DNA of 64,000 nt from positions 1 through 64,000 of the forward strand of contig JAJZDX010000019.1 of the NCBI GenBank assembly GCA_021805865.1, in the 5' to 3' direction. Shown in pieces: positions 9,561-18,331 of this stretch. Source of the DNA: Pseudomonadota bacterium. GTDB lineage: Bacteria > Pseudomonadota > Gammaproteobacteria > Steroidobacterales > Steroidobacteraceae. The notes below the pieces were generated by a model, which saw nothing but the letters and a program-made list of their open reading frames with translations, was not told the origin of the DNA and ran no database searches. Position 1 is the first letter of the stretch; every line of letters starts with the position of its first letter. A program made the position numbers and the translations under genes.

Positions 9561-10139
9561 ATGAAGGGTTTGCGGAGATCGGGCGTTTCCCGCCGCTGCG
9601 GCGCCCTCGGGCTCGCGGCTCTGGGGACGCTCCTCGGGCTCTCGGGCTGCGCCACCGTTGCGCAACGGTCCGCTCCCGTGGCGTATCGCCTGCGCCGACC
9701 CGATACGACGGTCTACGCCTATCCCATGCACCACCAATCGCGGCAACAGCAGAGCCGCGATCGCTACGAGTGCGCCGTGTGGGCGGTGCACCAGAGCGGC
9801 TTCGACCCCAGCGCCCCGGGCGTGCCGGTGTACGACCGGGTAACCGTGCAGGGTCCGCCGCCGGGGACCGATACCGCCATCGGGGCGGTGGCCGGCGCCG
9901 TGCTCGGTGCGGCGATCTCCAATCCCTGGGACCGGGGATCGGGGGCGGTGTTCGGTGCGCTCACCGGCGCCATGATCGGCAGCATGGGCGATGCCACCAA
10001 TGCCCAGGCGGACCAGCAGGCCCGGCAGGATGCGAGCGACCAGGCCTACCAGGCGCAGCGGGCGCTCGACCACAAAGCGCGCAACTACCGCCGGGCGCTC
10101 ACCGCGTGCCTGCAGGCACGCGGGTACAGCGTAAAGTAG
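9561..10139 (+). CDS. Glycine-zipper outer-membrane lipoprotein
   Basis: A 192-residue protein. The start is placed at MKGLRRSGVSRR because it gives a normal lipoprotein signal with lipobox LLGLSGC. The central part (AIGAVAGAVLGAAIS and GAVFGALTGAMIGSM) is a glycine-zipper hairpin of the YMGG/Rick_17kDa type, which is often found in envelope-anchored lipoproteins. A polar coiled region rich in Gln/Ala and a C-terminal ACLQARGYSVK follow. The ACL.GRGY-like ending is common in this family. The exact role is unknown. Confidence 0.85.
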   Translation: MKGLRRSGVSRRCGALGLAALGTLLGLSGCATVAQRSAPVAYRLRRPDTTVYAYPMHHQSRQQQSRDRYECAVWAVHQSGFDPSAPGVPVYDRVTVQGPPPGTDTAIGAVAGAVLGAAISNPWDRGSGAVFGALTGAMIGSMGDATNAQADQQARQDASDQAYQAQRALDHKARNYRRALTACLQARGYSVK

Positions 10140-10384
10140 GCCGCGCCCCGCGAGTTCGAGCCTCTGCCGTCACGGCCACGCAGCGTCTGTCTCGCTCGCA
10201 TTCTCGCGAAGCATAAGGGGTGGGCGGCACGGGCGGTGCGTGTGCCGCTTCGATCGCATCGGCCGGGCGGTTTCCAACAATGCCACGCGAGCGGCGGCAT
10301 CCTGCCGTGACTCGCCATTGAGGCCCGTTTCTTGGACTTCCGGTCAGCGCACAGTCGCCGCAGCCGAGTCACCATGAGCGCCTG

Positions 10385-10492
10385 TCAGCGCCCCCTGGGC
10401 TGACGCTTCTCGCGCTTTGCTGCGCGCTTCTCGCCGAAGGTTTTCGCCGGCTTCTTCTTCGTCTCCTTCTTTTGATCCATGCCTTTGCTCAT
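10385..10492 (-). CDS. Tiny lysine-rich protein (35 aa)
   Basis: The ORF encodes MSKGMDQKKETKKKPAKT followed by a Lys/Arg-rich end. I know small hypothetical proteins with the same MSKG..KK..KK.PAKT opening from other proteobacteria, so this is probably a real conserved microprotein. A Shine-Dalgarno (aagggga) precedes the ATG, nearly the same leader (aaccc[c]aaggggaa) as in front of the Lpp-like gene at 20231. The longer upstream-extended frame in the same phase has no coding character. The function is unknown; its charge suggests nucleic-acid or ribosome contact. Confidence 0.6.
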   Translation of the reverse strand: MSKGMDQKKETKKKPAKTFGEKRAAKREKRQPRGR

Positions 10493-11352
10493 GAGGATTC
10501 CCCTTGGGTTGTTTCGAAGGCAGATCGAGTATACGTTCTCGCGGGCAGGCTGTTCCACGTTGGATTCTCGATGGGCGCCGCCCCGGAAATTCGATGCGTG
10601 CTGCTGCGTGTCCTGGAACAGATCCACCTCGTCCAAGCCGTGCAGCCCCGGGGCGCGCCGCAATGAGTGATCCAGGCGCGTGAAGACTCCAAGGCTCGAT
10701 TTCGTCGATTCGGATTTGCTCGCGGCCCTGTTGCCCAAACCGTGGACGCGATCGGCCAAGACGAAGACACGCCACGAGGCGAGCCAAAGTTGTGCATTGC
10801 GGCCCCTCGCCCATATTCCAACCAGAGATCGCTGAGGAGTGTCAAAGGTGATCGCCGGCGCAAGAGTCCGGGCGCCCCACCGGAGCGGAGCCGTTGTTGC
10901 TTGGCCGATGGCGTGGATCGCTCCTGGGCTCCTCGGCAGCAGAATTCGGCTGCAGAGTTCGCCCGCACCGTGGTGCGCGCAGTCTCGGGCACCGTGGAAA
11001 ATGAACGCTCTGCCTCCGGGAGGTGCAGGTCCCGCATCCGCCGGCCTTGATTCTTGTCTGGACGAGGCTCATGGTGGGCTGGTGGCCGAGGGTGACACGG
11101 CGCCACCGTCTTTTTTGCATCGGCGAAGCGCTCAAGGTCGCGTCCAGGCTTTGCGAGCCCGAAGGTACAGTTTGTCGTCGACGCTGATTCCGTGGACATG
11201 CGTCAAGGGCTTGAGGGCTTCGGCTGCGCAGATCGCTTAACATTTGGCGCTCTCCGGGGTACATCCGGATACATTTGCGTCGTCACGCAAGCGGGTGCGC
11301 GTGGATAAAAAGTCTTTTTCACATCAATTTGTTAGAACACCCAGGGGTTTGA
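10493..11352. other. 860-bp region without a convincing gene
   Basis: Several frames are open on both strands, but none has a ribosome binding site, recognisable motif or family-like composition, and they conflict with one another. The last 80 bases before 11353 are AT-richer (around gataaaaagtctttttcacatcaatttgttag) and probably hold the promoter of the phosphatase gene. Confidence 0.5.
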
Positions 11353-11847
11353 GTGAAAATTCTTTTCGTCTGTCTGGGCAATATCTGCCGCTCGCCCACG
11401 GCGGAGGGGGTCTTCCGCGCCATCGCGGCGCAGGAGCTTCCGAATCTCGAGCTGACCATCGATTCGGCCGGCACGGCGGGCTATCACGTCGGTGCGCCAC
11501 CCGACCGGCGCATGCGGGATGCCGCGTCGCGCCGCGGCTATGACCTTTCCCACCTGCGCGCCCGCGTGGTCGAGCCTGAGGACTTCGAGCGCTTCGACCT
11601 GATTCTGGCGATGGACCGGCAGAACCTGAGCACCCTGGAGCGCCGCGCTCCAGGGCATGTCCGGCAGCGAGTCAGGCTGTTCCTGGAATACGCTCCGGAG
11701 GCGGGCGTGAGCGAAGTGCCGGACCCGTATTACGGGGGCCCGAACGGCTTCGAGTACGTGCTGGATCTGATCGAGGCCGCCGCGCGCGGGTTGTGCGATG
11801 CGCTTCGCACCGATTCCCCCGGCGCTCGCCAGGTGAACACCCCATAG
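11353..11847 (+). CDS. Low-molecular-weight protein-tyrosine phosphatase
   Basis: A cytoplasmic phosphatase of 164 residues. The P-loop is at the N-terminus (CLGNICRSP, residues 7-15, with catalytic Cys7 and Arg13), and the general-acid aspartate is in VPDPYYGG. The start is GTG. In Pseudomonas the same type of gene stands between kdsB and rne. Substrates cannot be read from sequence; relatives act on tyrosine kinases of polysaccharide export or on arginine phosphate. Confidence 0.93.
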   Translation: MKILFVCLGNICRSPTAEGVFRAIAAQELPNLELTIDSAGTAGYHVGAPPDRRMRDAASRRGYDLSHLRARVVEPEDFERFDLILAMDRQNLSTLERRAPGHVRQRVRLFLEYAPEAGVSEVPDPYYGGPNGFEYVLDLIEAAARGLCDALRTDSPGARQVNTP

Positions 11848-11851
11848 GCAA

Positions 11852-11878
11852 CTCGGCGCGCCGGGACGGCGCGCCGAG
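11852..11878. terminator. Perfect 11-bp hairpin between convergent genes
   Basis: CTCGGCGCGCC and GGCGCGCCGAG form an 11-bp perfect stem around a 5-base loop, between the phosphatase stop and the RNase E stop. There is no clear U-tract on either side. It is placed where a bidirectional terminator or a 3'-end stabiliser would be expected. Confidence 0.6.
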
Positions 11879-11940
11879 ATCCTCTGAGATCCGCCTGTGC
11901 AAGGTGGATGGAACGGCCGGGAAACGCTGCCGATTTCCGC

Positions 11941-14523
11941 TTATTCGCTCGAGTCGTGCCCGCCGTGCTGTACATCGGACGGGGCGGAAGACCACACCAC
12001 GTACGGCTTGTTCTCGCGTGAGGCATCGCCACCCGGGGGAGGCGAGGGCTCGAAGTGAGCCGAAGAGGGCGCCGGCTCCTGGTGGCGCACCGGCTCCTGA
12101 TGCGGCACGGGTGTCCCGCGCGGCTCCAGCGCTTCCCGAGGCTGCACGGGCTCTCGCTGCACGGGCTCTCGCTGCACGGGGGGCGCTTCCTGAGGATGCT
12201 CCGGCTCTCGCGCCGGCGCGCTTTCCAGGCGTTGCTCGCGGGGCTCGCGTGCCTCCCCGCGTGCCTCGCCCGACAGCGAAGGCGCCGTGGCGCCTTCAGC
12301 GCCCGCAGGGGTGCCCGGGGAGGTGCCTCCCTCGCGTCCGCCGCTGCGTCGGCCGCCGCGCCGGCCCCGCCGCCGGCCCCGCCGCTCGCCGGGGGCTCGC
12401 TCTGCGGGCGCAGCGCCTGGTGTGGATTCCGTCTGCGGCGCGGCGGCAGCCGGGCGCGTCTCGGAGGGCCGGGTCGTCGCCTCCCGATCCCGATCATGCT
12501 CGCGCGGACGCCGCTCCTGAGCGCGGGAGCGATTTTCCATCTCACTCCCTTGACCTGCGCCCCGCTTGCCTTCGGTCGCGGGGTAAGCGTGGTCCCGGTC
12601 GCGCCGGTCCCGGCTCCTGCCTTCCGCGCTCCGGCTCTCGCCTTGGCCTCGTCGCGCCTCGCCGTGGGGGCGCCGCCCGTCGCCGCGTCGCGGCGGCCGG
12701 CCATGGTCCCGCCGTCCTTCCGGGGTCCGCTCCCCGTGGCGCGGGCCGTGCGGGCCGGCAGCAGGCGCTGCGGCGGCTGCGACTGGCACCTCCGCCATCG
12801 ACTCTTCGGCCGAGAACAGGCCCTTCAGACGGGACCAGAATCCTTTCATGGGAGGGGATTCGGTCGTGCCGTTTTGCGCGGGGACAGTGGCCTGGGGCGC
12901 CTGCAGCGTCATGGGCGCGGGTATCGCCGGCAGCACGGGCACCACCGCCGGGGCTTCGGCGGGGGGGCGCTTGTCGTGGGCACTGCCGGGCTCGGCCACC
13001 TCGGGGGCGGCGGGCATGAGATAACTGGTCTGGCGGTTCTCGGGCAGCTCCGCCTCATCGTCGCGCACCCGCTTGATGGAGTATTCGGGGGTCTGGATGT
13101 GCGGGTTCGGAACGATGACGAGCTCCGTCTCGCTCTTGTCCTCGAGCGTGCGCAGCCACTCGCGCTTTTCATTGAACAGGTACGTGGCCACTTCCACGGG
13201 CAGCTGGGTGATGACCTTGGTCGTGCGATCCTTGCGCATCTCCTCGCCGACCAGGCGCAGCACCGCCAGCGCCATGGACTCGACGCTGCGGATGTTGCCC
13301 TTGCCCTGGCAGCGCGGGCAGACGATATGGCTCGATTCCCCGAGCGAGGGACGCAGCCGCTGGCGTGACATCTCCAGCAGCCCGAAACGCGAGAGCTTGC
13401 CGATCTGGATGCGCGCGCGGTCCATCTTCATGGCATCGCGCAGCCGGTCCTCGACCTCGCGCTGATTCTTGCCCGACTCCATGTCGATGAAGTCGATGAC
13501 GATGAGGCCGCCGATGTCGCGGATGCGCAGCTGGCGGGCGATCTCATCGGCGGCCTCGAGATTGGTGTTGAGCGCCGTGGTCTCGATGTCGCTGCCCTTG
13601 GTGGCGCGAGCGGAGTTGATGTCGATCGAGACCAGCGCCTCGGTGTAGTCGATGACGATGCTGCCGCCGGAGGGCAGCTGCACCTTGTGCGCGTACGCGG
13701 ACTCGATCTGGCTCTCGATCTGGTAGCGGGTGAACAGCTGGATGTCATCGGTATAGAGCTTCAGGCGCCGCTGGGCGTCGGCGGGCATGAAGCGCTGCAT
13801 GTACTCCTGGGCCTTCTGGAAGGCGCCCGCGTCATCGACCAGCACCTCGCCGATGTCATCGGAGAGGTAATCGCGCAGAGCGCGCGTCACCGCATCGCTT
13901 TCCCGGAAGACGAGGAAAGGGGCGGGCCGGCCCTCGGCGGCGGCCGAGATCTGCTGCCACTGCCCCGCGAGATTATCGAGGTCCCATTGCAACTCCTCGG
14001 CGCTGCGCCCGACCCCGGCCGTGCGCACGATCGCGCCCATGCCCTCGGGGATCCGCAGCTGCCCCATGACCTCGCGCATCTGGTCGCGATCCTCGCCCTC
14101 GATGCGCCGGGAGACCCCGCCCGCGCGCGGGTTGTTCGGCATCAGCACGAGGAAGCGCCCGGCGAGACTCACGAAGGTGGTGAGCGCCGCGCCCTTGTTG
14201 CCGCGCTCCTCTTTCTCCACCTGTACGATGAGCTCCTGGCCTTCGGCGAGGAGCTCGCGGATGTTGAGCCTGCCCTGGGGGGCTTGCCGGAAATAGTCAC
14301 GGGAGACTTCCTTCAGCGGCAGGAAGCCGTGGCGCTGGGCGCCGTAGTCGACGAAGCAGGCCTCGAGGGAGGGTTCGACGCGGGAGATACGGCCTTTGTA
14401 GACGTTGGCTTTTTTCTGTTCTCGGGAGGGTATTTCGATACTGAGATCAAAGAGCTTCTGTCCATCGACCAGCGCGACCCGCAGTTCCTCTTCCTGAGTC
14501 GCATTTACGAGCATTCTCTTCAT
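11941..14523 (-). CDS. rne: Ribonuclease E
   Basis: Essential endoribonuclease of mRNA decay and rRNA/tRNA processing, 860 residues. The catalytic half has the S1 domain (residues about 35-125), the 5' sensor, the DNase I-like site with [13 protein letters not shown] and LIVIDFIDM (the two metal-binding aspartates), and the zinc-link CPRCQGKG near residue 405. The C-terminal half (from about 500) is disordered: [15 protein letters not shown] arginine-rich RNA-binding stretches, then Pro/Glu/Gln-rich degenerate repeats of the QREPVQ / HQEPVR kind. The end (PYVVWSSAP) resembles the short C-terminal motif of other RNase E proteins. Confidence 0.96.
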   Translation of the reverse strand: MKRMLVNATQEEELRVALVDGQKLFDLSIEIPSREQKKANVYKGRISRVEPSLEACFVDYGAQRHGFLPLKEVSRDYFRQAPQGRLNIRELLAEGQELIVQVEKEERGNKGAALTTFVSLAGRFLVLMPNNPRAGGVSRRIEGEDRDQMREVMGQLRIPEGMGAIVRTAGVGRSAEELQWDLDNLAGQWQQISAAAEGRPAPFLVFRESDAVTRALRDYLSDDIGEVLVDDAGAFQKAQEYMQRFMPADAQRRLKLYTDDIQLFTRYQIESQIESAYAHKVQLPSGGSIVIDYTEALVSIDINSARATKGSDIETTALNTNLEAADEIARQLRIRDIGGLIVIDFIDMESGKNQREVEDRLRDAMKMDRARIQIGKLSRFGLLEMSRQRLRPSLGESSHIVCPRCQGKGNIRSVESMALAVLRLVGEEMRKDRTTKVITQLPVEVATYLFNEKREWLRTLEDKSETELVIVPNPHIQTPEYSIKRVRDDEAELPENRQTSYLMPAAPEVAEPGSAHDKRPPAEAPAVVPVLPAIPAPMTLQAPQATVPAQNGTTESPPMKGFWSRLKGLFSAEESMAEVPVAAAAAPAAGPHGPRHGERTPEGRRDHGRPPRRGDGRRPHGEARRGQGESRSAEGRSRDRRDRDHAYPATEGKRGAGQGSEMENRSRAQERRPREHDRDREATTRPSETRPAAAAPQTESTPGAAPAERAPGERRGRRRGRRGGRRSGGREGGTSPGTPAGAEGATAPSLSGEARGEAREPREQRLESAPAREPEHPQEAPPVQREPVQREPVQPREALEPRGTPVPHQEPVRHQEPAPSSAHFEPSPPPGGDASRENKPYVVWSSAPSDVQHGGHDSSE

Positions 14524-14873
14524 GTGCCCCTACTGTACGGTGAGGGGCCGGCAAGCATATGGGAGGCCGCGGCGCGAGCGCGCTGCGGCGGCGAAGATTC
14601 TTCAAACTCGGCGCAGGCGCGCGAGTCTCGATATTCACGATGCACGCCACTTCATGGGGCGGGTGCCGGAAAACCTTCGATGGTCTCAACCTACGGCGCG
14701 GTCCGCGGAACCTGTAGAGCGGTTCTACGCGGCCTGCGCAATCTTGTCGGCCCGATACGATGGCCTCTGCATGGAGGTCCAACTAATACGCGGCGCAATA
14801 CGCCGCCAACCATTGGCGCGTCCGATTTTGCGGACGGCGAACGGAGTATACTGCAAGGATTGCTGTAGAAACA
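14524..14873. promoter_or_regulatory. Divergent rne / rluC leader and promoter region
   Basis: 350 bases lie between the divergent rne and rluC starts. A TATACT -10-like hexamer at 14847-14852 would begin an rluC transcript with a leader of about 15 bases. The rest would be the rne 5' leader. In enterobacteria the rne leader is long and folds into hairpins that allow autoregulation; I cannot verify folding here. No coding frame in the region is convincing. Confidence 0.5.
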
Positions 14874-15932
14874 GTGTCTTACGTGGAAAATGGTGTGTCG
14901 CAGGACAACGGGAGCGAAAATCGCGTCGGGGTGCGCTATCTGGACGTCGGGGAGGAGGAGGGCGGGCAGCGGCTGGACAAGTACCTCGCCCGACACCTTA
15001 CCGGAGTGCCGGTCAGCCGGATTTTTCGCATCATCCGCAAGGGAGAAGTGCGGGTCAACGGCCACCGCTCGGGTCCCGAGACACGCCTCGCGGCGCGCGA
15101 CAGGGTAAGGATTCCGCCGCTTCGGGTCGAGCCCGAGGGGGCCGGTCCTCTCGTCCGAGGCCCCTCCGCGGAGCTGCTCGAGACCGTGCGGCGCTGCATC
15201 GTTCACGAGGACGACCGGCTGCTGGTGCTCGACAAGCCGGCCGGGATTGCCGTGCACGGCGGCAGCGGCATCAGCTTTGGCGTCATCGAGGCTTTGCGCG
15301 CGTTGCGGCCGGCCGAGTCACTGGAGCTGGTGCACCGTTTGGATCGCGACACCAGCGGCTGTCTGCTGGTGGCACGGACCCCGGCGGCCTTGCGCACCAC
15401 GCACGCGCTGCTGCGTGAAGGCCGGTGCGAGAAGCGCTACCTGGCGCTGCTCGCCGGCCGCTGGGAGCTCGGGCGAAAACGGATCGATGCTCCCCTGCGC
15501 ACCGATACGAGGGTGGGGGGGGAGCGCACTGTGCGGGTGCACGCCTCGGGGAAGGCGTCGGTGAGCGACTTCCGGCCGGTGCAATTCTTCGGCAGGCGCG
15601 GCCCGGGAGCGCTGCAGGCGACCCTGGTGGAGGTCGCATTGCATACCGGGCGCACACACCAGATCCGCGTGCATGCCGCCTATGCCGGTCATCCGGTGGC
15701 GGGCGATGAGAAATACGGCGATGCGGGGTTCAATGCCCGGTTGCGAGCGCTTGGGCTCGAGCGCATGTTCCTGCACGCCCACAGCATGAGCTTCGAGTGG
15801 CCCAACGGCGGCCCCTTCAGCGCCAGCGCGCCGCTGCCGCCGCAGTTGGCCTCCGTCATCGATCGGCTCGGTGAGCCGGCTCCTAAGGCAGCACGAAGCC
15901 CGCGCGCCGCAGCGCCCCGGCGAGCCAGATGA
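14874..15932 (+). CDS. rluC: 23S rRNA pseudouridine synthase RluC-type
   Basis: Converts uridines in 23S rRNA to pseudouridine. It has 352 residues with a GTG start. An S4 RNA-binding domain (QRLDKYLARHL...SRIFRIIRKGEVRVNG) is at about residues 25-75. The catalytic motif HRLDRDTSG places the active-site aspartate at Asp157. TGRTHQIRVHA is the second family signature. Position opposite rne is the classical rne-rluC arrangement. The last 50 bases overlap the convergent maf gene. Confidence 0.93.
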   Translation: MSYVENGVSQDNGSENRVGVRYLDVGEEEGGQRLDKYLARHLTGVPVSRIFRIIRKGEVRVNGHRSGPETRLAARDRVRIPPLRVEPEGAGPLVRGPSAELLETVRRCIVHEDDRLLVLDKPAGIAVHGGSGISFGVIEALRALRPAESLELVHRLDRDTSGCLLVARTPAALRTTHALLREGRCEKRYLALLAGRWELGRKRIDAPLRTDTRVGGERTVRVHASGKASVSDFRPVQFFGRRGPGALQATLVEVALHTGRTHQIRVHAAYAGHPVAGDEKYGDAGFNARLRALGLERMFLHAHSMSFEWPNGGPFSASAPLPPQLASVIDRLGEPAPKAARSPRAAAPRRAR

Positions 15933-16461
15933 GCGGCAGCCCGATGAGCGCCGTTGGATCGATGCTTTCGATGCTCTCGAACAGCGCGATGCCGAGACCT
16001 TCGGCCCGAAAGCCCCCGGCGCAGTCGAAGGGCTGCTCGCGCTGCACGTAGCGTTCGATCTCCTGCTTGCCGAGCGGGCGAAAAAACACCGTCGTGGTGT
16101 CAAGGTGCACCAGCCGGATGGCTCCGTGGGCGCCGAGCAGCGCGCAACCGGTGTGAAAGCGCACGCTCGAGCCGCTGACGCTCGCGAGCTGTGCGCGGCA
16201 GCGCGCCGCATCGCCGGGCTTCTCGAGCACCCTTGGCCCGTCGCAGGCGACCTGGTCGCTGCCGATGACCACGGCCCCGGGATGGCGGGCCGCGACGGCC
16301 TGCGCCTTGGCGAGAGAAAGCCGCAGCGCCCGGTCCGGAGGCAGCTCCCCGGCGACGGCCTCCTCCGCCACCCCCGGGGCGATGGCCGTGAAGGGCAGCT
16401 GCAGCCGCTCGAGCAGGCCGCGGCGGTAGGGCGAGGTGGAGGCGAGGATCAGCTCAGGCAT
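15883..16461 (-). CDS. Maf-family nucleoside triphosphate pyrophosphatase (YceF type)
   Basis: Housecleaning pyrophosphatase of 192 residues. Family motifs are LILASTSPYRRGLLE at the N-terminus, GSDQVA (about residue 72) with the catalytic aspartate, and QPFDCAGGFRAEGLG. The residues around GSDQV and DCAGGF fit the YceF subfamily, which prefers m7GTP, better than the YhdE (dTTP/UTP) group; that is inference. It overlaps the end of rluC by 50 bases. Confidence 0.92.
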   Translation of the reverse strand: MPELILASTSPYRRGLLERLQLPFTAIAPGVAEEAVAGELPPDRALRLSLAKAQAVAARHPGAVVIGSDQVACDGPRVLEKPGDAARCRAQLASVSGSSVRFHTGCALLGAHGAIRLVHLDTTTVFFRPLGKQEIERYVQREQPFDCAGGFRAEGLGIALFESIESIDPTALIGLPLIWLAGALRRAGFVLP

Positions 16462-16517
16462 TTAGATCGAATCAAGGACATTTAAATTGAAACAAGGACT
16501 TGAAACGTCCGCCGACT

Positions 16518-16546
16518 TTGACTTGCCGGTACTCGATACCTATTAT
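16518..16546 (+). promoter_or_regulatory. Sigma70-like promoter for yceD-rpmF-plsX-fabH
   Basis: TTGACT at 16518-16523, a 17-base spacer and TATTAT at 16541-16546 form a near-consensus promoter. Transcription would start about 16552-16554, only a few bases before the ATG at 16556, so the yceD message could be leaderless or nearly so. Confidence 0.75.
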
Positions 16547-16555
16547 ACGCGCCCC

Positions 16556-17080
16556 ATGTCACCGCCCTGGTCCAAGCCGCTCGATGTCGATCGGCTGTCC
16601 CGCGGCGGCGCAGAAGTCGACTTTGACATTCCGCTCACGGCTCTGCCGCGACTCGCCTCGCGGGCCGGAATTGGCGGCAGTGTGCGGGGTAGCGTGCGCT
16701 TCGAGCGCCAGTCCGGCACGGCGGTGGCCGAATTGTCCCTCGGGGGTGCGGCGAGGCTGCAATGTCAGCGCTGCATGCAGGCCATGGAGCTGCCGCTGCA
16801 CAGCACGGTTCGCGTGGCGCTGCTGGCCTCGGCCGAGGAGACCGGCGCATTGCCCGAGGAGATCGAGCCGGTGCTGGCCCCGGAGGGGTGGATCAGCGTC
16901 GCGGATCTGGTCGAGGAGGAGCTGCTGCTCGCGCTGCCGATCGTGGCATTGCACGAGGCCGGCGCCTGTCCGGCGCGCACGGCCGCCGAGGCGCGTGAGC
17001 CGGGTGAGCCGGGTGAGCTGCGCGAGCCTGCCACACAGCGGCCGTTCGCGCGGCTCGGTGAGTTGTTGAGTCACAAGTAA
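16556..17080 (+). CDS. yceD: DUF177 protein YceD (large-subunit rRNA-linked)
   Basis: A 174-residue member of the DUF177/YceD family, which accompanies rpmF in most bacteria and has been tied to 23S rRNA accumulation. Family marks are [14 protein letters not shown] and the acidic stretch [18 protein letters not shown]. The start at [11 protein letters not shown] aligns with the start of E. coli YceD. An upstream in-frame ATG at 16487 is rejected because the near-consensus promoter lies between the two. The C-terminus carries a short Glu-Pro-Gly repeat ([12 protein letters not shown]). Confidence 0.9.
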   Translation: MSPPWSKPLDVDRLSRGGAEVDFDIPLTALPRLASRAGIGGSVRGSVRFERQSGTAVAELSLGGAARLQCQRCMQAMELPLHSTVRVALLASAEETGALPEEIEPVLAPEGWISVADLVEEELLLALPIVALHEAGACPARTAAEAREPGEPGELREPATQRPFARLGELLSHK

Positions 17081-17097
17081 GTCATCTCGAGGACATT

Positions 17098-17289
17098 ATG
17101 GCCGTTCAGAAAAGCCGCAAGACCCCGTCAAAGCGCGGCATGCATCGCTCCCACGACGGGCTCACCGCCCCGGCGCTCTCGACCGATCCGCAGTCGGGCG
17201 AGACCCATCTGCGCCACTGCATCACGCCGGATGGTTTCTACCGCGGCCGCCGCGTGATCGAGAAGCCTGCCGAATCCGAGCAGGAATAG
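17098..17289 (+). CDS. rpmF: 50S ribosomal protein L32
   Basis: 63 residues beginning [20 protein letters not shown], the L32 signature. The C-terminal half ([17 protein letters not shown]) is also typical. It follows yceD by 17 bases and precedes plsX, the conserved order linking ribosome and lipid synthesis. Confidence 0.97.
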   Translation: MAVQKSRKTPSKRGMHRSHDGLTAPALSTDPQSGETHLRHCITPDGFYRGRRVIEKPAESEQE

Positions 17290-17308
17290 CACGCAAAGCC
17301 CGCCGTCC

Positions 17309-18331
17309 GTGTTGCCGATCGCCATCGATGTGATGAGCGGCGATCGAGCGCCGCGCGAGTACATCGCCGGCGCGCTCGCGGCGCTCGCCGAGGACCGGGA
17401 GCTGCGGGCGCTGCTGGTCGGCGACGGCGGCCTCATCGACGCACAGATCGCCGGATGTCCGGCCGAGCTGCGCGAGCGCATCACGGTGGTGCCGGCCGCC
17501 GAGGTGATCGGCATGAGCGAGCACCCGCGCGAGGCGGTGCGCCGCAAGAAAGACTCCTCCATGCGCGTGGCGGTCGAGCTCGTCAAGAGCGGCCGTGCCG
17601 AGGGCTGTGTGAGCGCGGGCAACACCGGGGCGCTGACTGCCATCGCGCACTTCGTGCTGAAGATGCTCCAGGGGGTGGAGCGGGCGGCCATCATCTCGGC
17701 CATCCCGGCCGAGCACGGCCACACCCACATGCTCGATCTCGGCGCCAACACCAAGGCGAGCCCCGAGCAGTTGCGCCAGTTCGCCGCCATGGGCTCGATC
17801 ATTTCCCGCGACGTATACGGAGTGCCGAGCCCGCGCATCGGCCTGCTCAACATCGGCGAGGAGGACATCAAGGGACATGAGGTGGTGCAGGCCGCGCACG
17901 TGCTGCTGCTGGCGAGCGGGCTGAACTATGTGGGATTCGTCGAAGGGAACGACATCTTCTCGGGTGATGTGGACGTGGTGGTGACCGACGGGTTCACCGG
18001 CAACGTGGCGCTGAAGACCATGGAGGGGGTGGCCGCCCTGATCGCCGGGCGCATGCGGCGCGAGTTCCACGCCTCCTGGCTCGATCGTCTGGCCGGTCTT
18101 GCCGCCCGCCGGGTGCTGCGCAGGGTCGGGGAGAGCCTCGACCCGCGCCGCTACAACGGCGCGTGCATGGTCGGCCTGGCCGGCATCGTGGTGAAAAGCC
18201 ACGGCAGCGCCGACGGGGTTGCCTTTTCCAGAGCCGTCATCACCGCCGCCCGCGCGGCGCGTCACGGACTGACCGCGCACATTGCGCAAGCGCTCGTGGC
18301 GCCGCAATCCATCGGGAGTGTCTCATCTTGA
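17309..18331 (+). CDS. plsX: Phosphate acyltransferase PlsX
   Basis: Makes acyl-phosphate from acyl-ACP for phospholipid synthesis. It is 340 residues, from GTG at 17309 (TTG at 17312 is possible). Conserved stretches are CVSAGNTGAL, LDLGAN, RIGLLNIGEEDIKG, VTDGFTGNVALKTMEG and YNGACMVGLAGIVVKSHG. The N-terminal motif reads DVMSGDRAP where most relatives have DVMGGDFGP. Its stop overlaps the TTG start of fabH. Confidence 0.95.
   Translation: MLPIAIDVMSGDRAPREYIAGALAALAEDRELRALLVGDGGLIDAQIAGCPAELRERITVVPAAEVIGMSEHPREAVRRKKDSSMRVAVELVKSGRAEGCVSAGNTGALTAIAHFVLKMLQGVERAAIISAIPAEHGHTHMLDLGANTKASPEQLRQFAAMGSIISRDVYGVPSPRIGLLNIGEEDIKGHEVVQAAHVLLLASGLNYVGFVEGNDIFSGDVDVVVTDGFTGNVALKTMEGVAALIAGRMRREFHASWLDRLAGLAARRVLRRVGESLDPRRYNGACMVGLAGIVVKSHGSADGVAFSRAVITAARAARHGLTAHIAQALVAPQSIGSVSS

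Noticed and set aside
10839-11264. Overlapping frames on both strands before the phosphatase gene
   Set aside because: They contradict one another, have no motifs, and show no ribosome binding sites.
12055-13368. 437-codon plus-strand frame inside rne
   Set aside because: It is antisense to the disordered RNase E C-terminus; Arg/Pro/Gly-rich composition and no ribosome binding site.
16487-16555. Upstream ATG extending YceD by 23 residues
   Set aside because: The strong promoter lies inside this stretch and the shorter form matches the length and start of known YceD proteins.
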